DNA of 64,000 nucleotides from Novosphingobium resinovorum (GTDB lineage: Bacteria; Pseudomonadota; Alphaproteobacteria; Sphingomonadales; Sphingomonadaceae): NCBI RefSeq assembly GCF_001742225.1, contig NZ_CP017077.1, forward strand, positions 310,001 through 374,000. Direction: 5' to 3'. The position numbers and the translations under genes were made by a program. Each line of letters opens with the position of its first letter. Positions within the stretch are counted from its first letter, which is position 1. Shown here one piece after another: positions 41,691-49,594 of this stretch. A model generated the notes under the pieces. The model was not told the DNA's origin and did no database searches. It saw only the letters and a list, made by a program, of their open reading frames with translations.

Positions 41691-42194
41691 TTAGGGCTCG
41701 CCTGAAAGCACCGCATAGGATGGGTCGCTGCGGTCGCGCGTGCCGCCGAAGGCGCCGACCAGCGGGGCGCCGGCGTCGCGCAACTCGTCCATGTCCTGCA
41801 CGTAGATGCGGTGGTCGATGGCCCAGTGCCCGTCGCGCAGCGACCAGCGATCGAGATACCGTCCGAACACACTGCCGACCATGTTCCGGCCCTCGCGGCT
41901 GAACCGCAGGGTGGCGTGGACGTAGGCCTCGCTCGAAGCCCGGTCGCCGCGCACGTCGATGAGCACGTTGGTTATATGATGGGCGTGAGCGGTCATCTGG
42001 GCATGCGTCGCACAAACCCAGTCGACGAAGCCCCGGCCCCTGCCCCGGAACATGGTGCCATAATCGGCGGTGCCGTCTTCGTGCCAGACGCGGTAGCCAA
42101 GTTCAGGGTCGATGCGGTCCACCGCGCGCGCATAGTTGCTCAACTGGTCGGCGATGGCCTGGCGCGCGGGTATCGGGTCCTGCGTCCTCGTCAC
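41691..42194 (-). CDS. NTF2/SnoaL-like protein 4
   Basis: 167-aa SnoaL-like protein. Features: ARQAIADQLSNYARAVDRID near the N-terminus, GYRVWHEDGTADYG, THAQMTAHAHHITNVLID and DRWSLRDGHWAIDHRIYVQD. This is the SnoaL_4 type often found with ring-hydroxylating oxygenases. The start is GTG 42194 after AGGGCGGCA; no in-frame ATG gives a better fit. It lies 7 bp behind the LLM gene, as last gene of the split-Rieske operon (45375 to 41691). It could be a small-subunit-like partner of the oxygenase or a separate isomerase or dehydratase. Confidence 0.78.
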   Translation of the reverse strand: MTRTQDPIPARQAIADQLSNYARAVDRIDPELGYRVWHEDGTADYGTMFRGRGRGFVDWVCATHAQMTAHAHHITNVLIDVRGDRASSEAYVHATLRFSREGRNMVGSVFGRYLDRWSLRDGHWAIDHRIYVQDMDELRDAGAPLVGAFGGTRDRSDPSYAVLSGEP

Positions 42195-42201
42195 TGCCGC
42201 C

Positions 42202-43278
42202 CTAAGCCGATTGCAGCGCCGCGCCGGCCCGTGCCTTGGCGGTGGCGACCAGCTTGAACAGGCCCGCGTTGTATTGCGTCAACTGGTCCATCGTCAGGTC
42301 GCGATAGGGCGTCATCGGGCAGAGCGAGTCGACCACGTCCCAGAACGGCTCGATCTTCTCCAGTACCTCATCGATCGGGCCGCAGGTCACGAAGGCTTCG
42401 ACCATCTCGTCCGAGACGTTGCCGATGACCTTGGCGATGTCGCCGTGTTCGCCCAGACTGAGCTGGCAGGCGCGCGCCTGGTCGCCGAAGCCGATCGCTT
42501 CGAAGAACGGCTCGTACTCCTTGTAGCCCGAATAGGCGGCGACGGTGGCGCGGCTGTCGTCGATGGCCTGCTGCTTGTCGTCGTTGACCGCGATCCACGG
42601 CCAGGCGTTGATCTCGATGTCGGCGCGCGTGCGGCCGAAGCGTGCCAGTGTTTCGTTGAGGAAAGGCAACTTGCTTTTGGTGTAGGCGGCAGACCACAGC
42701 GCGTGGACCATCAGCCCGTCGCCGATTTCCAGCGCCAGCGCGGTCATCTTGTCCTGCAGCGCGGCGATCCAGATCGGGATCTCCTCGCGCACGGGCGGGG
42801 CGGTGAGCATCATTTCCTCGAAATCGGCCGAGAAATACTCGCCCGCGATCGGATCCAGGCCCTTGTGGGCATTGGCGATCACGTAGCGGATGACCTTCAC
42901 GCTTTCGCGCAAGTGTGTGAGCAGCTTGCGCTCGGGCTCTCCGTACATGCCGGTGACGCAGCTCTTGATGCTCGAACCCAGGCCCAGCACGAAGCGGCCG
43001 TCCGAGATGCGATCGACGTCCATCGCGGCGTAAGCGGTTTCGACCGGGCTGCGGGTGCCGGCAATGGCGACCCCGGTGCCCACCTTGAGCGTGCTGGTCA
43101 GCGCCGCCGTCGCGGCCATCGGCACGAACGGCGGGCCGTAGATCTGGAGCGAGAAGCAGCCTTCGAAGCCCGCCTGTTCCATCTGCTGGCCGATACCGGC
43201 CATCGCCGGGGCGGGCAGGGTAGGCATGACGGCCCACCAGCGGCGTTCACCGCCGACGGCGTTGGTGAAAGTGGGCAT
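42202..43278 (-). CDS. LLM-class F420-dependent oxidoreductase 2
   Basis: 358-aa luciferase-like TIM-barrel enzyme. Seen: GIGQQMEQAGFEGCFSLQIYGPPFVPMAA, VGTGVAIAGTRSPVETAYAAMDVD, GRFVLGLGSSIK, REEIPIWIAALQDKMTALALEIGDG and GPIDEVLEKIEPFWDVVD. This layout matches F420-dependent LLM proteins. It is encoded between the Rieske-less oxygenase subunit and an NTF2-like protein, so it may reduce or prepare the substrate of that oxygenase. The start is ATG 43278, with CGGGAGGGTAC upstream. It differs considerably from the enzyme at 39010, so the two probably have distinct substrates. Confidence 0.87.
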   Translation of the reverse strand: MPTFTNAVGGERRWWAVMPTLPAPAMAGIGQQMEQAGFEGCFSLQIYGPPFVPMAATAALTSTLKVGTGVAIAGTRSPVETAYAAMDVDRISDGRFVLGLGSSIKSCVTGMYGEPERKLLTHLRESVKVIRYVIANAHKGLDPIAGEYFSADFEEMMLTAPPVREEIPIWIAALQDKMTALALEIGDGLMVHALWSAAYTKSKLPFLNETLARFGRTRADIEINAWPWIAVNDDKQQAIDDSRATVAAYSGYKEYEPFFEAIGFGDQARACQLSLGEHGDIAKVIGNVSDEMVEAFVTCGPIDEVLEKIEPFWDVVDSLCPMTPYRDLTMDQLTQYNAGLFKLVATAKARAGAALQSA

Positions 43279-43339
43279 GTACCCTCCCGTTATCGGAAAA
43301 AAAGGGCGGACTCGCGGCCCGCCCAGTGGAGAGATCAGG

Positions 43340-44410
43340 TCAGAACTGGAACAGTTCCTTGCGCAGGCCGATGATGTCGCTGCAATCGGCGCTGACGTTG
43401 TCCCGATAGGCGAAATCGCCCTTCTCCTGGCGCTCGGCGAGTTCCATCATCGCCATGCGATAGCGCTGTCCGGCCTGGTCGAACTTGCTGTGCAGGTCCT
43501 TGCGGTCGGTATGGCGCATGTAGCGCGGGCTTTGCGGCGAGGTCATGTAGCTGTCCTGGCGCGAGACCTTGTAGCCGGCCTTGGGCATGACATGGCGGAA
43601 CATGAGCCCGGCATTGGAGGTGTTCATCACCATTTCCATGCGCGTGCGGTCGCGCGTTTCGGGCGTGCAGGGGTGGAACAGCGGCACGTCGTCGCCGGGG
43701 TTGAACTGGCCATAAGCGATCGCGCAGTGCGAACGCAGATAGATGCGGATCACCTGGCGCACGTTCTGGGTCGGCTGGCGGATGCCGCTGAAGAACTTCA
43801 TCACCGGCGCCACCGACTTGTTCACCAAGGTGCGAACCATGGTGACGGTCTCGCTGTCGTAGAAAGTCTCGACCGTTTCGCTGTCCGAACGTTCATCACC
43901 CACGACGTCGGCATGCAGAAAGTCGGCATGCGTCAGATCGATCAGGTTTTCGAGGCTGATGGGCGCGGAGGATTCGAACCGCACGGTGGCGGTCATGTGT
44001 TTGGGCAGGCCGCCCTTTGGGGGCAGGAACGGCAGGCTCGGCAGGTGGACCGGGTCGGCGGCCTGGGGGTTCCCGAACCACACCCAGACGACACCGTAGT
44101 GCTCCATGGTCGGGTAATGACCCTTTACGTCGGTATAGACGCTCTTGTCACGGGCTATGCGTTCGTTGGGGTGGAACTCGCTGGCGACGACGACGCCGTC
44201 CTCGCGCCACAGGAAGATCGGGTGCGAATAGATCGCGCGCCGCACTGGCTTTCCGGTCACGGAATAGTTGTGGGCTACCGGAAACCAGCTATCGCGCATC
44301 ACGATGTCGTGCGGAACCCAGCGGTTGATTGCGTTCAGCGAAATCGGCGTGGACGCGCGGGTGGTCGGGCTTTCGTCCGTTTGCAAGGGACGGTCGGCTA
44401 CTTCGAGCAT
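43340..44410 (-). CDS. Rieske-oxygenase-type catalytic subunit lacking the Rieske cluster
   Basis: 356-aa protein with the fold of phthalate/vanillate-type oxygenase alpha subunits. The N-terminal domain begins normally (RDSWFPVAHNYSV, SHPIFLWREDGVVVASEFHP) but jumps near residue 80 straight to HYPTMEHYGVVWVWFG. The roughly 40 residues that should carry C-x-H and C-x2-H are absent in frame. The iron site is intact: D158-x2-H161-x4-H166 in NLIDLTHADFLH, and a third ligand D286 in RQDSYMTSPQ. Known precedents for Rieske-less catalytic subunits, such as NdmC of caffeine degradation, borrow the cluster from another protein. Here the upstream neighbour is Rieske-only. Start ATG 44410 after AAGGAGGATACCCCA. 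Confidence 0.85.
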   Translation of the reverse strand: MLEVADRPLQTDESPTTRASTPISLNAINRWVPHDIVMRDSWFPVAHNYSVTGKPVRRAIYSHPIFLWREDGVVVASEFHPNERIARDKSVYTDVKGHYPTMEHYGVVWVWFGNPQAADPVHLPSLPFLPPKGGLPKHMTATVRFESSAPISLENLIDLTHADFLHADVVGDERSDSETVETFYDSETVTMVRTLVNKSVAPVMKFFSGIRQPTQNVRQVIRIYLRSHCAIAYGQFNPGDDVPLFHPCTPETRDRTRMEMVMNTSNAGLMFRHVMPKAGYKVSRQDSYMTSPQSPRYMRHTDRKDLHSKFDQAGQRYRMAMMELAERQEKGDFAYRDNVSADCSDIIGLRKELFQF

Positions 44411-44424
44411 TGGGGTATCCTCCT

Positions 44425-45375
44425 TCAGGCAGCCACGGTACGATCAACCGGAGGCTGGGAGCTGTCATGAGTGGCGCCGCGCAATTCCGCGCGCAGGTCT
44501 TCGCCGTGCAGAGAGACCGTCGGCTTGGTGGTTCGCAGCTTGGTTCCGTCGATCGACGAGAGGACCGAAAGCGGATTGCTGCCGCGCAGCAGCGCGCCCC
44601 GGATGCCGGCGTGGCGCTCGCCCAGTTCGGCCCGCCAGCGTACCGCCGTGACCCCGCGTGCCGCCGGTACCGGCGCCAGCACTGCGTGGAGCAGTTCCTT
44701 CGCCTGATCGTCGCGCAAGGTGAGTTCGGTTTCGCCGCTGACCGGATCGGTGCTGGTCAGCAAGGTGAGCGGAAACTCGGCGACGAAGTGGGCCGGCCAA
44801 TGCGGCGTCTTCCACTGGCAACTGCGTTCCATGACCAGCCTGCCGCCCTGCTCGTGCAGTTCCGACATCAGATAAGGGGTGAAGTGCACCGCGCGGATGG
44901 CGATCAGCAGGCTGGGATCGTCATAGAGGGCATCGAGGTATTCCTGATGCCGCAAGCTCACGTTGGCGGTGCCGCTGTACTTGTAGTGCGGCGACGCACT
45001 GGCCGGCGCCTCGGCCTTGGGATCGAGGCATACGCGCACGAATCCGGCCTGCTCGCTGACGGCGAAGGCGGTAGCCTTGTAGACCGGCGGAAACTTCTGC
45101 TGGTCCTTCATGTTCGGGATTTCCTTCAGGCGCCCCGTTTCGCCGTCGTAGCTCCAGCCGTGATAGCCGCACTGGATCAAGCCGTTGTCGCGGATGCAGC
45201 CCAGCGAGAGCGGGGCCCGGCGATGTGGGCAGCGGTCTTCCAGGGCGCGCGCGATGCCATGATTATCGCGCCACAAAACGATGGGCTGATCGCCGATATC
45301 GACGGACAACGGCTTGTCCGAAGTGACTTCCTCCGACCGTGCGACGGCCCACCAAACATCCTTTTGCAGACTCAT
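44425..45375 (-). CDS. Rieske [2Fe-2S] protein related to oxygenase alpha subunits, no mononuclear iron site
   Basis: 316-aa protein. The N-terminal Rieske domain is complete, with ligands C49-x-H51 (DRCPHRRAP) and C69-x2-H72 (CGYHGWSY). The remainder has the size of an oxygenase catalytic domain, but no D-x2-H-x4-H motif can be found (LDALYDDPSLLIAIRAVHF stands near the expected place). It is probably an electron-transfer subunit rather than an oxygenase alone. It is 14 bp upstream of the Rieske-less catalytic subunit, in one operon with an LLM and an NTF2-like gene. The start is ATG 45375 (MSLQKD); the open frame extends on into the divergent TetR gene and is rejected. Control is probably by the TetR protein at 45454. 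Confidence 0.85.
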   Translation of the reverse strand: MSLQKDVWWAVARSEEVTSDKPLSVDIGDQPIVLWRDNHGIARALEDRCPHRRAPLSLGCIRDNGLIQCGYHGWSYDGETGRLKEIPNMKDQQKFPPVYKATAFAVSEQAGFVRVCLDPKAEAPASASPHYKYSGTANVSLRHQEYLDALYDDPSLLIAIRAVHFTPYLMSELHEQGGRLVMERSCQWKTPHWPAHFVAEFPLTLLTSTDPVSGETELTLRDDQAKELLHAVLAPVPAARGVTAVRWRAELGERHAGIRGALLRGSNPLSVLSSIDGTKLRTTKPTVSLHGEDLRAELRGATHDSSQPPVDRTVAA

Positions 45376-45399
45376 AGCGGCATCCATTCTCCTTGCGTT

Positions 45400-45421
45400 T
45401 AAATTGACGGATGACAATTTA
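45400..45421. promoter_or_regulatory. Operator-like palindrome TAAATTG-N8-CAATTTA
   Basis: Perfect 7-bp inverted repeat with an 8-bp spacer in the 78-bp gap between the Rieske operon and the divergent TetR gene. Size and location are typical of a TetR dimer operator regulating both directions. Confidence 0.65.
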
Positions 45422-45453
45422 TAAGTCAACGCCCATTCGCTAAGGGACACGCA

Positions 45454-46110
45454 ATGCTCGATCAGCCCCAACGCAGCCGCGGACGCCCCGCCCAGAACGC
45501 CGACCATTCGGTGGATGAAGACGTATTGCTTGGGGTGGCCTTCGCGACTTTCGCCGAGCGCGGCTACGAAGGGACGACGCTGCGGGACCTCTCGAAGCGG
45601 CTGGGGGTAAGCCACAATCTGCTCAACGTCCGCTTCGGGCGGAAGGAGGACCTGTGGGTGCGTGCGGTCGACTGGCGCATGGCGCAGGCCTCGCCTTTCG
45701 TCGAAAGCGTGTTCGAGGAACGCGCCGATGCCGAAAGCCGCCTGCGCCATCTGGTGGAGCGGTTCTGCCTGTGGGCGACGCTCAACGCCGATATCGTGGC
45801 CTTGACCAACGTGGAAGGGTGCCGGTCGACCTGGCGGCTCGATCATATCGTCGATCGCTTCGTGCTGCCGTTCCAGCACCGCCTGGACGACCTGCTGGAT
45901 GCGGTGCGGCGCACGCGCCCGGTGAACCATATCTCGACCCCGGCGCTGATGGCGTTGCTGGTCCAGGGCGTGGGGTACTATTTCAGCGCCGTGCCGATGC
46001 AGCAAAGGCTGGGCGCGGGCTCCGAGGTGGACCAGGATCACGCGACGGAACAGGCAGGGCGCATGGCCGCCTTCCTCCTCGCCGGCCTGCTCCCTCCGGT
46101 TCAACCGTAA
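45454..46110 (+). CDS. TetR-family transcriptional regulator
   Basis: 218-aa repressor-type regulator. After a basic N-terminus (RSRGRPAQNADHSV), the HTH spans about residues 20-66: AFATFAERGYEGTTLRDLSKRLGVSHNLLNVRFGRKEDLW. The variable C-terminal ligand domain follows. The start is ATG 45454 after AAGGGA. It is divergent from the split-Rieske operon across the TAAATTG palindrome, so it most likely represses that operon and itself until a substrate or product binds. It ends before a long hairpin facing a convergent NTF2-like gene. Confidence 0.88.
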   Translation: MLDQPQRSRGRPAQNADHSVDEDVLLGVAFATFAERGYEGTTLRDLSKRLGVSHNLLNVRFGRKEDLWVRAVDWRMAQASPFVESVFEERADAESRLRHLVERFCLWATLNADIVALTNVEGCRSTWRLDHIVDRFVLPFQHRLDDLLDAVRRTRPVNHISTPALMALLVQGVGYYFSAVPMQQRLGAGSEVDQDHATEQAGRMAAFLLAGLLPPVQP

Positions 46111-46117
46111 GGACGCA

Positions 46118-46153
46118 CGGCGTGCGCGGGAGATCGAGTTCCCACGCACGCCG
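46118..46153. terminator. Bidirectional terminator hairpin
   Basis: Long imperfect stem: CGGCGTGCG pairs with CGCACGCCG, then one mismatch, then GGGA pairs with TCCC. It lies between the convergent TetR gene and the NTF2-like gene ending at 46176. Confidence 0.65.
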
Positions 46154-46175
46154 CCGGTGATGCCGATCGCTCGGA

Positions 46176-46679
46176 TTACTTATAGGGATCGACCGGCTGC
46201 GGCACGTCGACCACGCCGATGTCCTTGAGCATGGTCAGCACATCGGAAATGCTGAAGATGTTGATGATCTTGTCGCCCGCGAACTTGACGATCGAGAACC
46301 AGTTGACCTGGAATTCGTTGCCGGTCGGCTGCACGCCCATGTAAGGGCCGCCCACGTGCTTGCAGTAATGGGTGGCGTAGATCCAGATCTCGTCCTCGCC
46401 CTTGCCCACCGCGTCGATGGTCTTGTAGGCGGCCGGGAAGAAGGTCTTGTAGAGCGCGACGGGTGAGGTTTTCCATTGCTCGTACGTGCCAAGGTCGGGC
46501 CGGTTGGGGTTGCCGTAGCGGAAATCGGGATGGAAGAAGCGGTCCATCCCGTCGAAATCGCCAGCGTTCAGCGTTTCCTGAAGGTCGGTCCAGTGCTTGA
46601 CCATCGTTTTCTGCCGGTCGGTCAGCAGGGTCGAGCCGGTTACGTCCAACTGCTCGCGAATGGGTTCTTTCCAGGCCAC
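46176..46679 (-). CDS. NTF2/SnoaL-like (ester-cyclase-like) protein 5
   Basis: 167-aa protein paralogous to the one at 7867: shared NPNRPDLGTY, WKTSP, GGPYMGVQPTGNE and a nearly identical C-terminal DVLTMLKD...VPQPVDPYK. The N-terminus LTDRQKTMVKHWTDLQETLNAGDFDGMD matches polyketide-cyclase-like SnoaL proteins. The start is ATG 46679 after CGGAGAGAAACAC. It follows a 2Fe-2S ferredoxin gene by 48 bp on the same strand. The pair suggests either duplicate enzymes for two steps or redundant enzymes expressed under different controls: the copy at 7867 is near a palindrome, this one is not clearly so. Confidence 0.8.
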   Translation of the reverse strand: MAWKEPIREQLDVTGSTLLTDRQKTMVKHWTDLQETLNAGDFDGMDRFFHPDFRYGNPNRPDLGTYEQWKTSPVALYKTFFPAAYKTIDAVGKGEDEIWIYATHYCKHVGGPYMGVQPTGNEFQVNWFSIVKFAGDKIINIFSISDVLTMLKDIGVVDVPQPVDPYK

Positions 46680-46727
46680 TGTGTTTCTCTCCGTTTCGTT
46701 CTGTTCGGGTGCGGATCGGTAGGGACT

Positions 46728-47045
46728 TCAATCTTCGGGTGCGATGGTGACATGCATTCCGGCAAGCGCGGGAGTCATCATCACCTGGCACGACAAGCGC
46801 GAATATTCGCCGCGATGGGAGGACCCGTCCAGTAGATCGCTTTCGTCTTCGGAGATCGGTGGCAGCGCCTGCGCAAAGGCCGGATCGACGAAGATGTGGC
46901 AGGTCGCGCACGAACAGCATCCGCCGCAAAGTGCCAGCAGTTCGTCGAAGCCGGCATCGCGGATCGCCTCCATGACGCTGACATCGCTTGCGGCCTCGAT
47001 CGTCCTGAGCGTTCCATCGCGCGTGACGACGTTAAGTTCGGGCAT
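46728..47045 (-). CDS. 2Fe-2S ferredoxin, adrenodoxin/putidaredoxin type
   Basis: 105-aa ferredoxin with the vertebrate-type pattern C-x5-C-x2-C in [16 protein letters not shown] and the distal cysteine in SRLSCQVMM. Two additional cysteines lie in the CGGCC part. Such ferredoxins serve P450s and Rieske oxygenases. It lies near the split-Rieske operon and could feed it; the P450 at 57711 is another candidate. No ferredoxin reductase is adjacent. The start is ATG 47045 after AAGAGGTATTCA. It is 93 bp from the sulfotransferase stop. Confidence 0.88.
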   Translation of the reverse strand: MPELNVVTRDGTLRTIEAASDVSVMEAIRDAGFDELLALCGGCCSCATCHIFVDPAFAQALPPISEDESDLLDGSSHRGEYSRLSCQVMMTPALAGMHVTIAPED

Positions 47046-47105
47046 TGAATACCTCTTGAGAGACGGGGTGATGCCCACTCATAAGGAGCGTCGCCGGGAC
47101 GCCGT

Positions 47106-47121
47106 CCTGCCGGACGGTAGG
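47106..47121. promoter_or_regulatory. Possible recurrent palindrome site 12 (CCTGCC-GGAC-GGTAGG), or terminator
   Basis: Fits the 16-bp spacing and outer bases of the consensus, 61 bp before the ferredoxin ATG. The same bases also form a CCGTCC-TGCC-GGACGG hairpin behind the sulfotransferase, so a terminator is equally likely. Confidence 0.25.
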
Positions 47122-47138
47122 AATGCAAGGGCCCGATC

Positions 47139-48428
47139 TTATCGGACCTCGACCTTGACCGGAAAGCGCTCGAAGTAGAAGTCGAACGGCCGCCGCAGGT
47201 CTTCTCCGGTGACGTGGAAATCGCGTTCGAGATCGTAGACGATCTTGCCCTTCTTCTGCTCGCCATGCTCGGCAAGATAGGCGTGAAGGTCCGCCAGCAC
47301 GTCGTCGGTCAGCGGGATGTCGGCGATGCGGTAGATTTCCTTGACGATGGGGTCGGGGTTGCGGATCCAGTCGTGGAAATAGACGTCGATGGTCTGCTCC
47401 GGTGGCAGCACGTCACGGTCGCGCACGCAGGCGCGCAGCAGGGTCTCGTAGCGGGCGGGCCAGTAGCCGAGCGGTTCGCGGATGTCGACGGACTTGCGCA
47501 GCATCCGCGCGGCATAAGTATACATCGTAAGCTGCGAGCGGATCGAGCCGACCGGATCGCGGTGAGTCAGCACGAAGGTGGCATCCGGAAACGTCCGGTA
47601 TAGCGCCGGCAGTTGCTCCATGTGCTGCGGGCACTTGATGACCCAGCGGTTGGGCCCGTTGAGGAACGTCAGAACCTGCAGGCATTTCCTGAGGTAGGCG
47701 TAAGTGCCGGACTGGTCGTGGCTGAGGTAATAATCGCGCCAGCGCGGTACGTGGGCCAGCCATTCGATCAGGTAGGACGAGAAGTCCACCGCCTGCAACT
47801 CGATGTCCTCGCTGATATGGTCGGGCGAGAATTCGTGCATGATGGCCATGTACGGCAGGATCGATTCCATCGCCCGCCATCCATGTTCGGCCTTGGTCCA
47901 GCGGGGGTTAGCGTCCTGCGAGGTCGGTTCCTCATCCGGGGCCGGGACCGGGGCGATCGCCTCCCACCAGGGCAGGGAGCGGAAACGACGGTCCGCCGAG
48001 AGCAGCCCGAGCAGATGCGTGGTGCCGGAACGCGGCAGACCGGCGACGATGATCGGCCGCTCGATCGCGATCTCCAGGATTTCGGGGTGCCGCTTCACAA
48101 TGTCCTCGATACGCAGCCGTGTCGCGGCGAGGCGGATCATCATCTGGAACAGGTTGGCGCGGGCGACGGCAGAAGCATTCGCGTCTTCGTCGACCGCCTG
48201 GCACCAGACAGCGAGGCGCTCGCGGAAATCGGCGGGGCCGAAATCGGTCAGGCCGGTCTGGCCTTGCGCGTTGGCAAGGATCACGGCGGGATCGAACACG
48301 ATCTGGTCGGCGCCGGCCTCTGCGCCCGCCAGGACCTGCTTTTGTATGTCGGTGAGGATCGGTTCGTGCAAGTCGGTGATGTCGATGACGTTGCGGCTTG
48401 CCGCCTGTTCCTGCGCGAGGCTGCTCAT
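47139..48428 (-). CDS. PAPS-dependent sulfotransferase family protein
   Basis: 429-aa sulfotransferase. The 5'-phosphosulfate loop is IVAGLPRSGTTHLLG (about 128-141). The 3'-phosphate-binding strand is FVLTHRDPVGSIRSQL. A core WVIKCPQHMEQLP region is seen between them. The family transfers sulfate from PAPS to hydroxyls of small molecules. Some bacterial members act on sterol- or lipid-like alcohols, and in catabolic islands they may tag or activate a hydroxyl group. The start is ATG 48428 after GGGAGAGCGAC; a longer frame to 48479 has no ribosome site. It is divergent from the AraC gene at 48576 and may be controlled by it. Confidence 0.87.
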   Translation of the reverse strand: MSSLAQEQAASRNVIDITDLHEPILTDIQKQVLAGAEAGADQIVFDPAVILANAQGQTGLTDFGPADFRERLAVWCQAVDEDANASAVARANLFQMMIRLAATRLRIEDIVKRHPEILEIAIERPIIVAGLPRSGTTHLLGLLSADRRFRSLPWWEAIAPVPAPDEEPTSQDANPRWTKAEHGWRAMESILPYMAIMHEFSPDHISEDIELQAVDFSSYLIEWLAHVPRWRDYYLSHDQSGTYAYLRKCLQVLTFLNGPNRWVIKCPQHMEQLPALYRTFPDATFVLTHRDPVGSIRSQLTMYTYAARMLRKSVDIREPLGYWPARYETLLRACVRDRDVLPPEQTIDVYFHDWIRNPDPIVKEIYRIADIPLTDDVLADLHAYLAEHGEQKKGKIVYDLERDFHVTGEDLRRPFDFYFERFPVKVEVR

Positions 48429-48575
48429 GTCGCTCTCCCTTGTCCATGGTCGCTGTCCGTCGAGGACGCGCCAGAGCACGATCTAACAAGGCCGACCCTT
48501 TCCTTCGCAAGGTGCGCGGCTATCGCCGCCGCGCCAAATTCGGCGCGAGAACGCCATGGTTGAGGAAGCGGGCTG

Positions 48576-49454
48576 ATGGAGAGCACCTCCCACGTCTACG
48601 ATCTGCCGGCCACGTCGGGCATGGACTGCGCGATCCGGGGGCGGATCACGTTGCCCGGCGTGGTGATGGAACTGCACGACTACCGCTTCGACGGGCCGCA
48701 AGGCGGCGTGTTCTCGTCGCCGCGCAGCTTTCTGGACCTGGCGCTGTCGCCCCGGCCGGGCAGGCCGCGCGGCGGCTATGCGGAGATCGATCACGGCGCG
48801 ACCACGGCGCTGGGGCCGGTCATCTTCATCCCCGCCGGGGCCCGGTTGCACACCTGGTGGGGGGAAGGGCGGCAGACCTCGATCTGCTGCGGTTTCGACG
48901 GATCTGGCCTCCCGGCCGAGGAGATCGGCATCTGCGAGGATACGCTGCGCGCCACGCTCGATATTCGCTGCCGCGCGCTGGACCAGGCGCTGCGGCGCAT
49001 CGCCGAGGAGATCGCCCGGCCCGGATTTTGCAGCGACATGCTGGCGCACGCTGTGTGGATGCAGGCGACCATCGAGCTGCATCGCTATCTGCACCAGGCG
49101 ACCAGCCGCGAGGCTGGCGATGCCGCCCGCCTGTCGCCTATGCAGATCGCCCGGATAGACGAACGCGTCGAGCAGCCCGGAAAGCTACCCCAGGTCGCCG
49201 AACTCGCGGCGGAATGCGGCCTGTCGACACGGCACTTCTTCCGGCTGTTCCGCGCCACCACCGGGCAGACGCTCACCACTTACGTCGCCGAACGCAAGAT
49301 CGCGATGGCGCGCCGGTTGCTGGCGCCCGGCGGCCCGGCGATCAAGGTGGTGGCGTGGGAGTGCGGCTTCGACAGCGCGGCGGCGTTCTCGGCCGCGTTC
49401 CGCAAGGCGAGCGGCTTGACGCCGCGGCAGTTCCGGCAGGCAATGTTGTCGTGA
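48576..49454 (+). CDS. AraC-family transcriptional regulator 1
   Basis: 292-aa regulator with a C-terminal double HTH: helix pair PQVAELAAECGLSTRHFFRLFRATTG and the second half KVVAWECGFDSAAAFSAAFRKASGLTPRQFR. The N-terminal part (1-180) is a cupin-like or unrelated sensor with IFIPAGARLHTWWGEGR. The same length and architecture as the AraC protein at 61665 makes them likely distant paralogues. The start is ATG 48576 after GAGGAA. It diverges from the sulfotransferase gene across 147 bp, and its probable targets are that gene or the SDR/VOC genes downstream. Confidence 0.88.
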   Translation: MESTSHVYDLPATSGMDCAIRGRITLPGVVMELHDYRFDGPQGGVFSSPRSFLDLALSPRPGRPRGGYAEIDHGATTALGPVIFIPAGARLHTWWGEGRQTSICCGFDGSGLPAEEIGICEDTLRATLDIRCRALDQALRRIAEEIARPGFCSDMLAHAVWMQATIELHRYLHQATSREAGDAARLSPMQIARIDERVEQPGKLPQVAELAAECGLSTRHFFRLFRATTGQTLTTYVAERKIAMARRLLAPGGPAIKVVAWECGFDSAAAFSAAFRKASGLTPRQFRQAMLS

Positions 49455-49594
49455 CCGGCCAGTGGCCGCGCCAGGGCGGTTTGACGATGATATTGGCACG
49501 ATGACGAAACACCGCCTGCTTGCGCAGTGACGGGGGCGACTGCAGGTTTCCCCAAAGCGCGGCCGTTTCGGGCCGGCGTGAGCGGAGAGAGCGA

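Noticed and set aside
44200-44330. Frameshift as the reason for the missing Rieske motif at 43340-44410
   Set aside because: No CPH/CxxH pattern was found in other frames here and the flanking domain sequence continues in frame, so the loss looks like a clean in-frame deletion.
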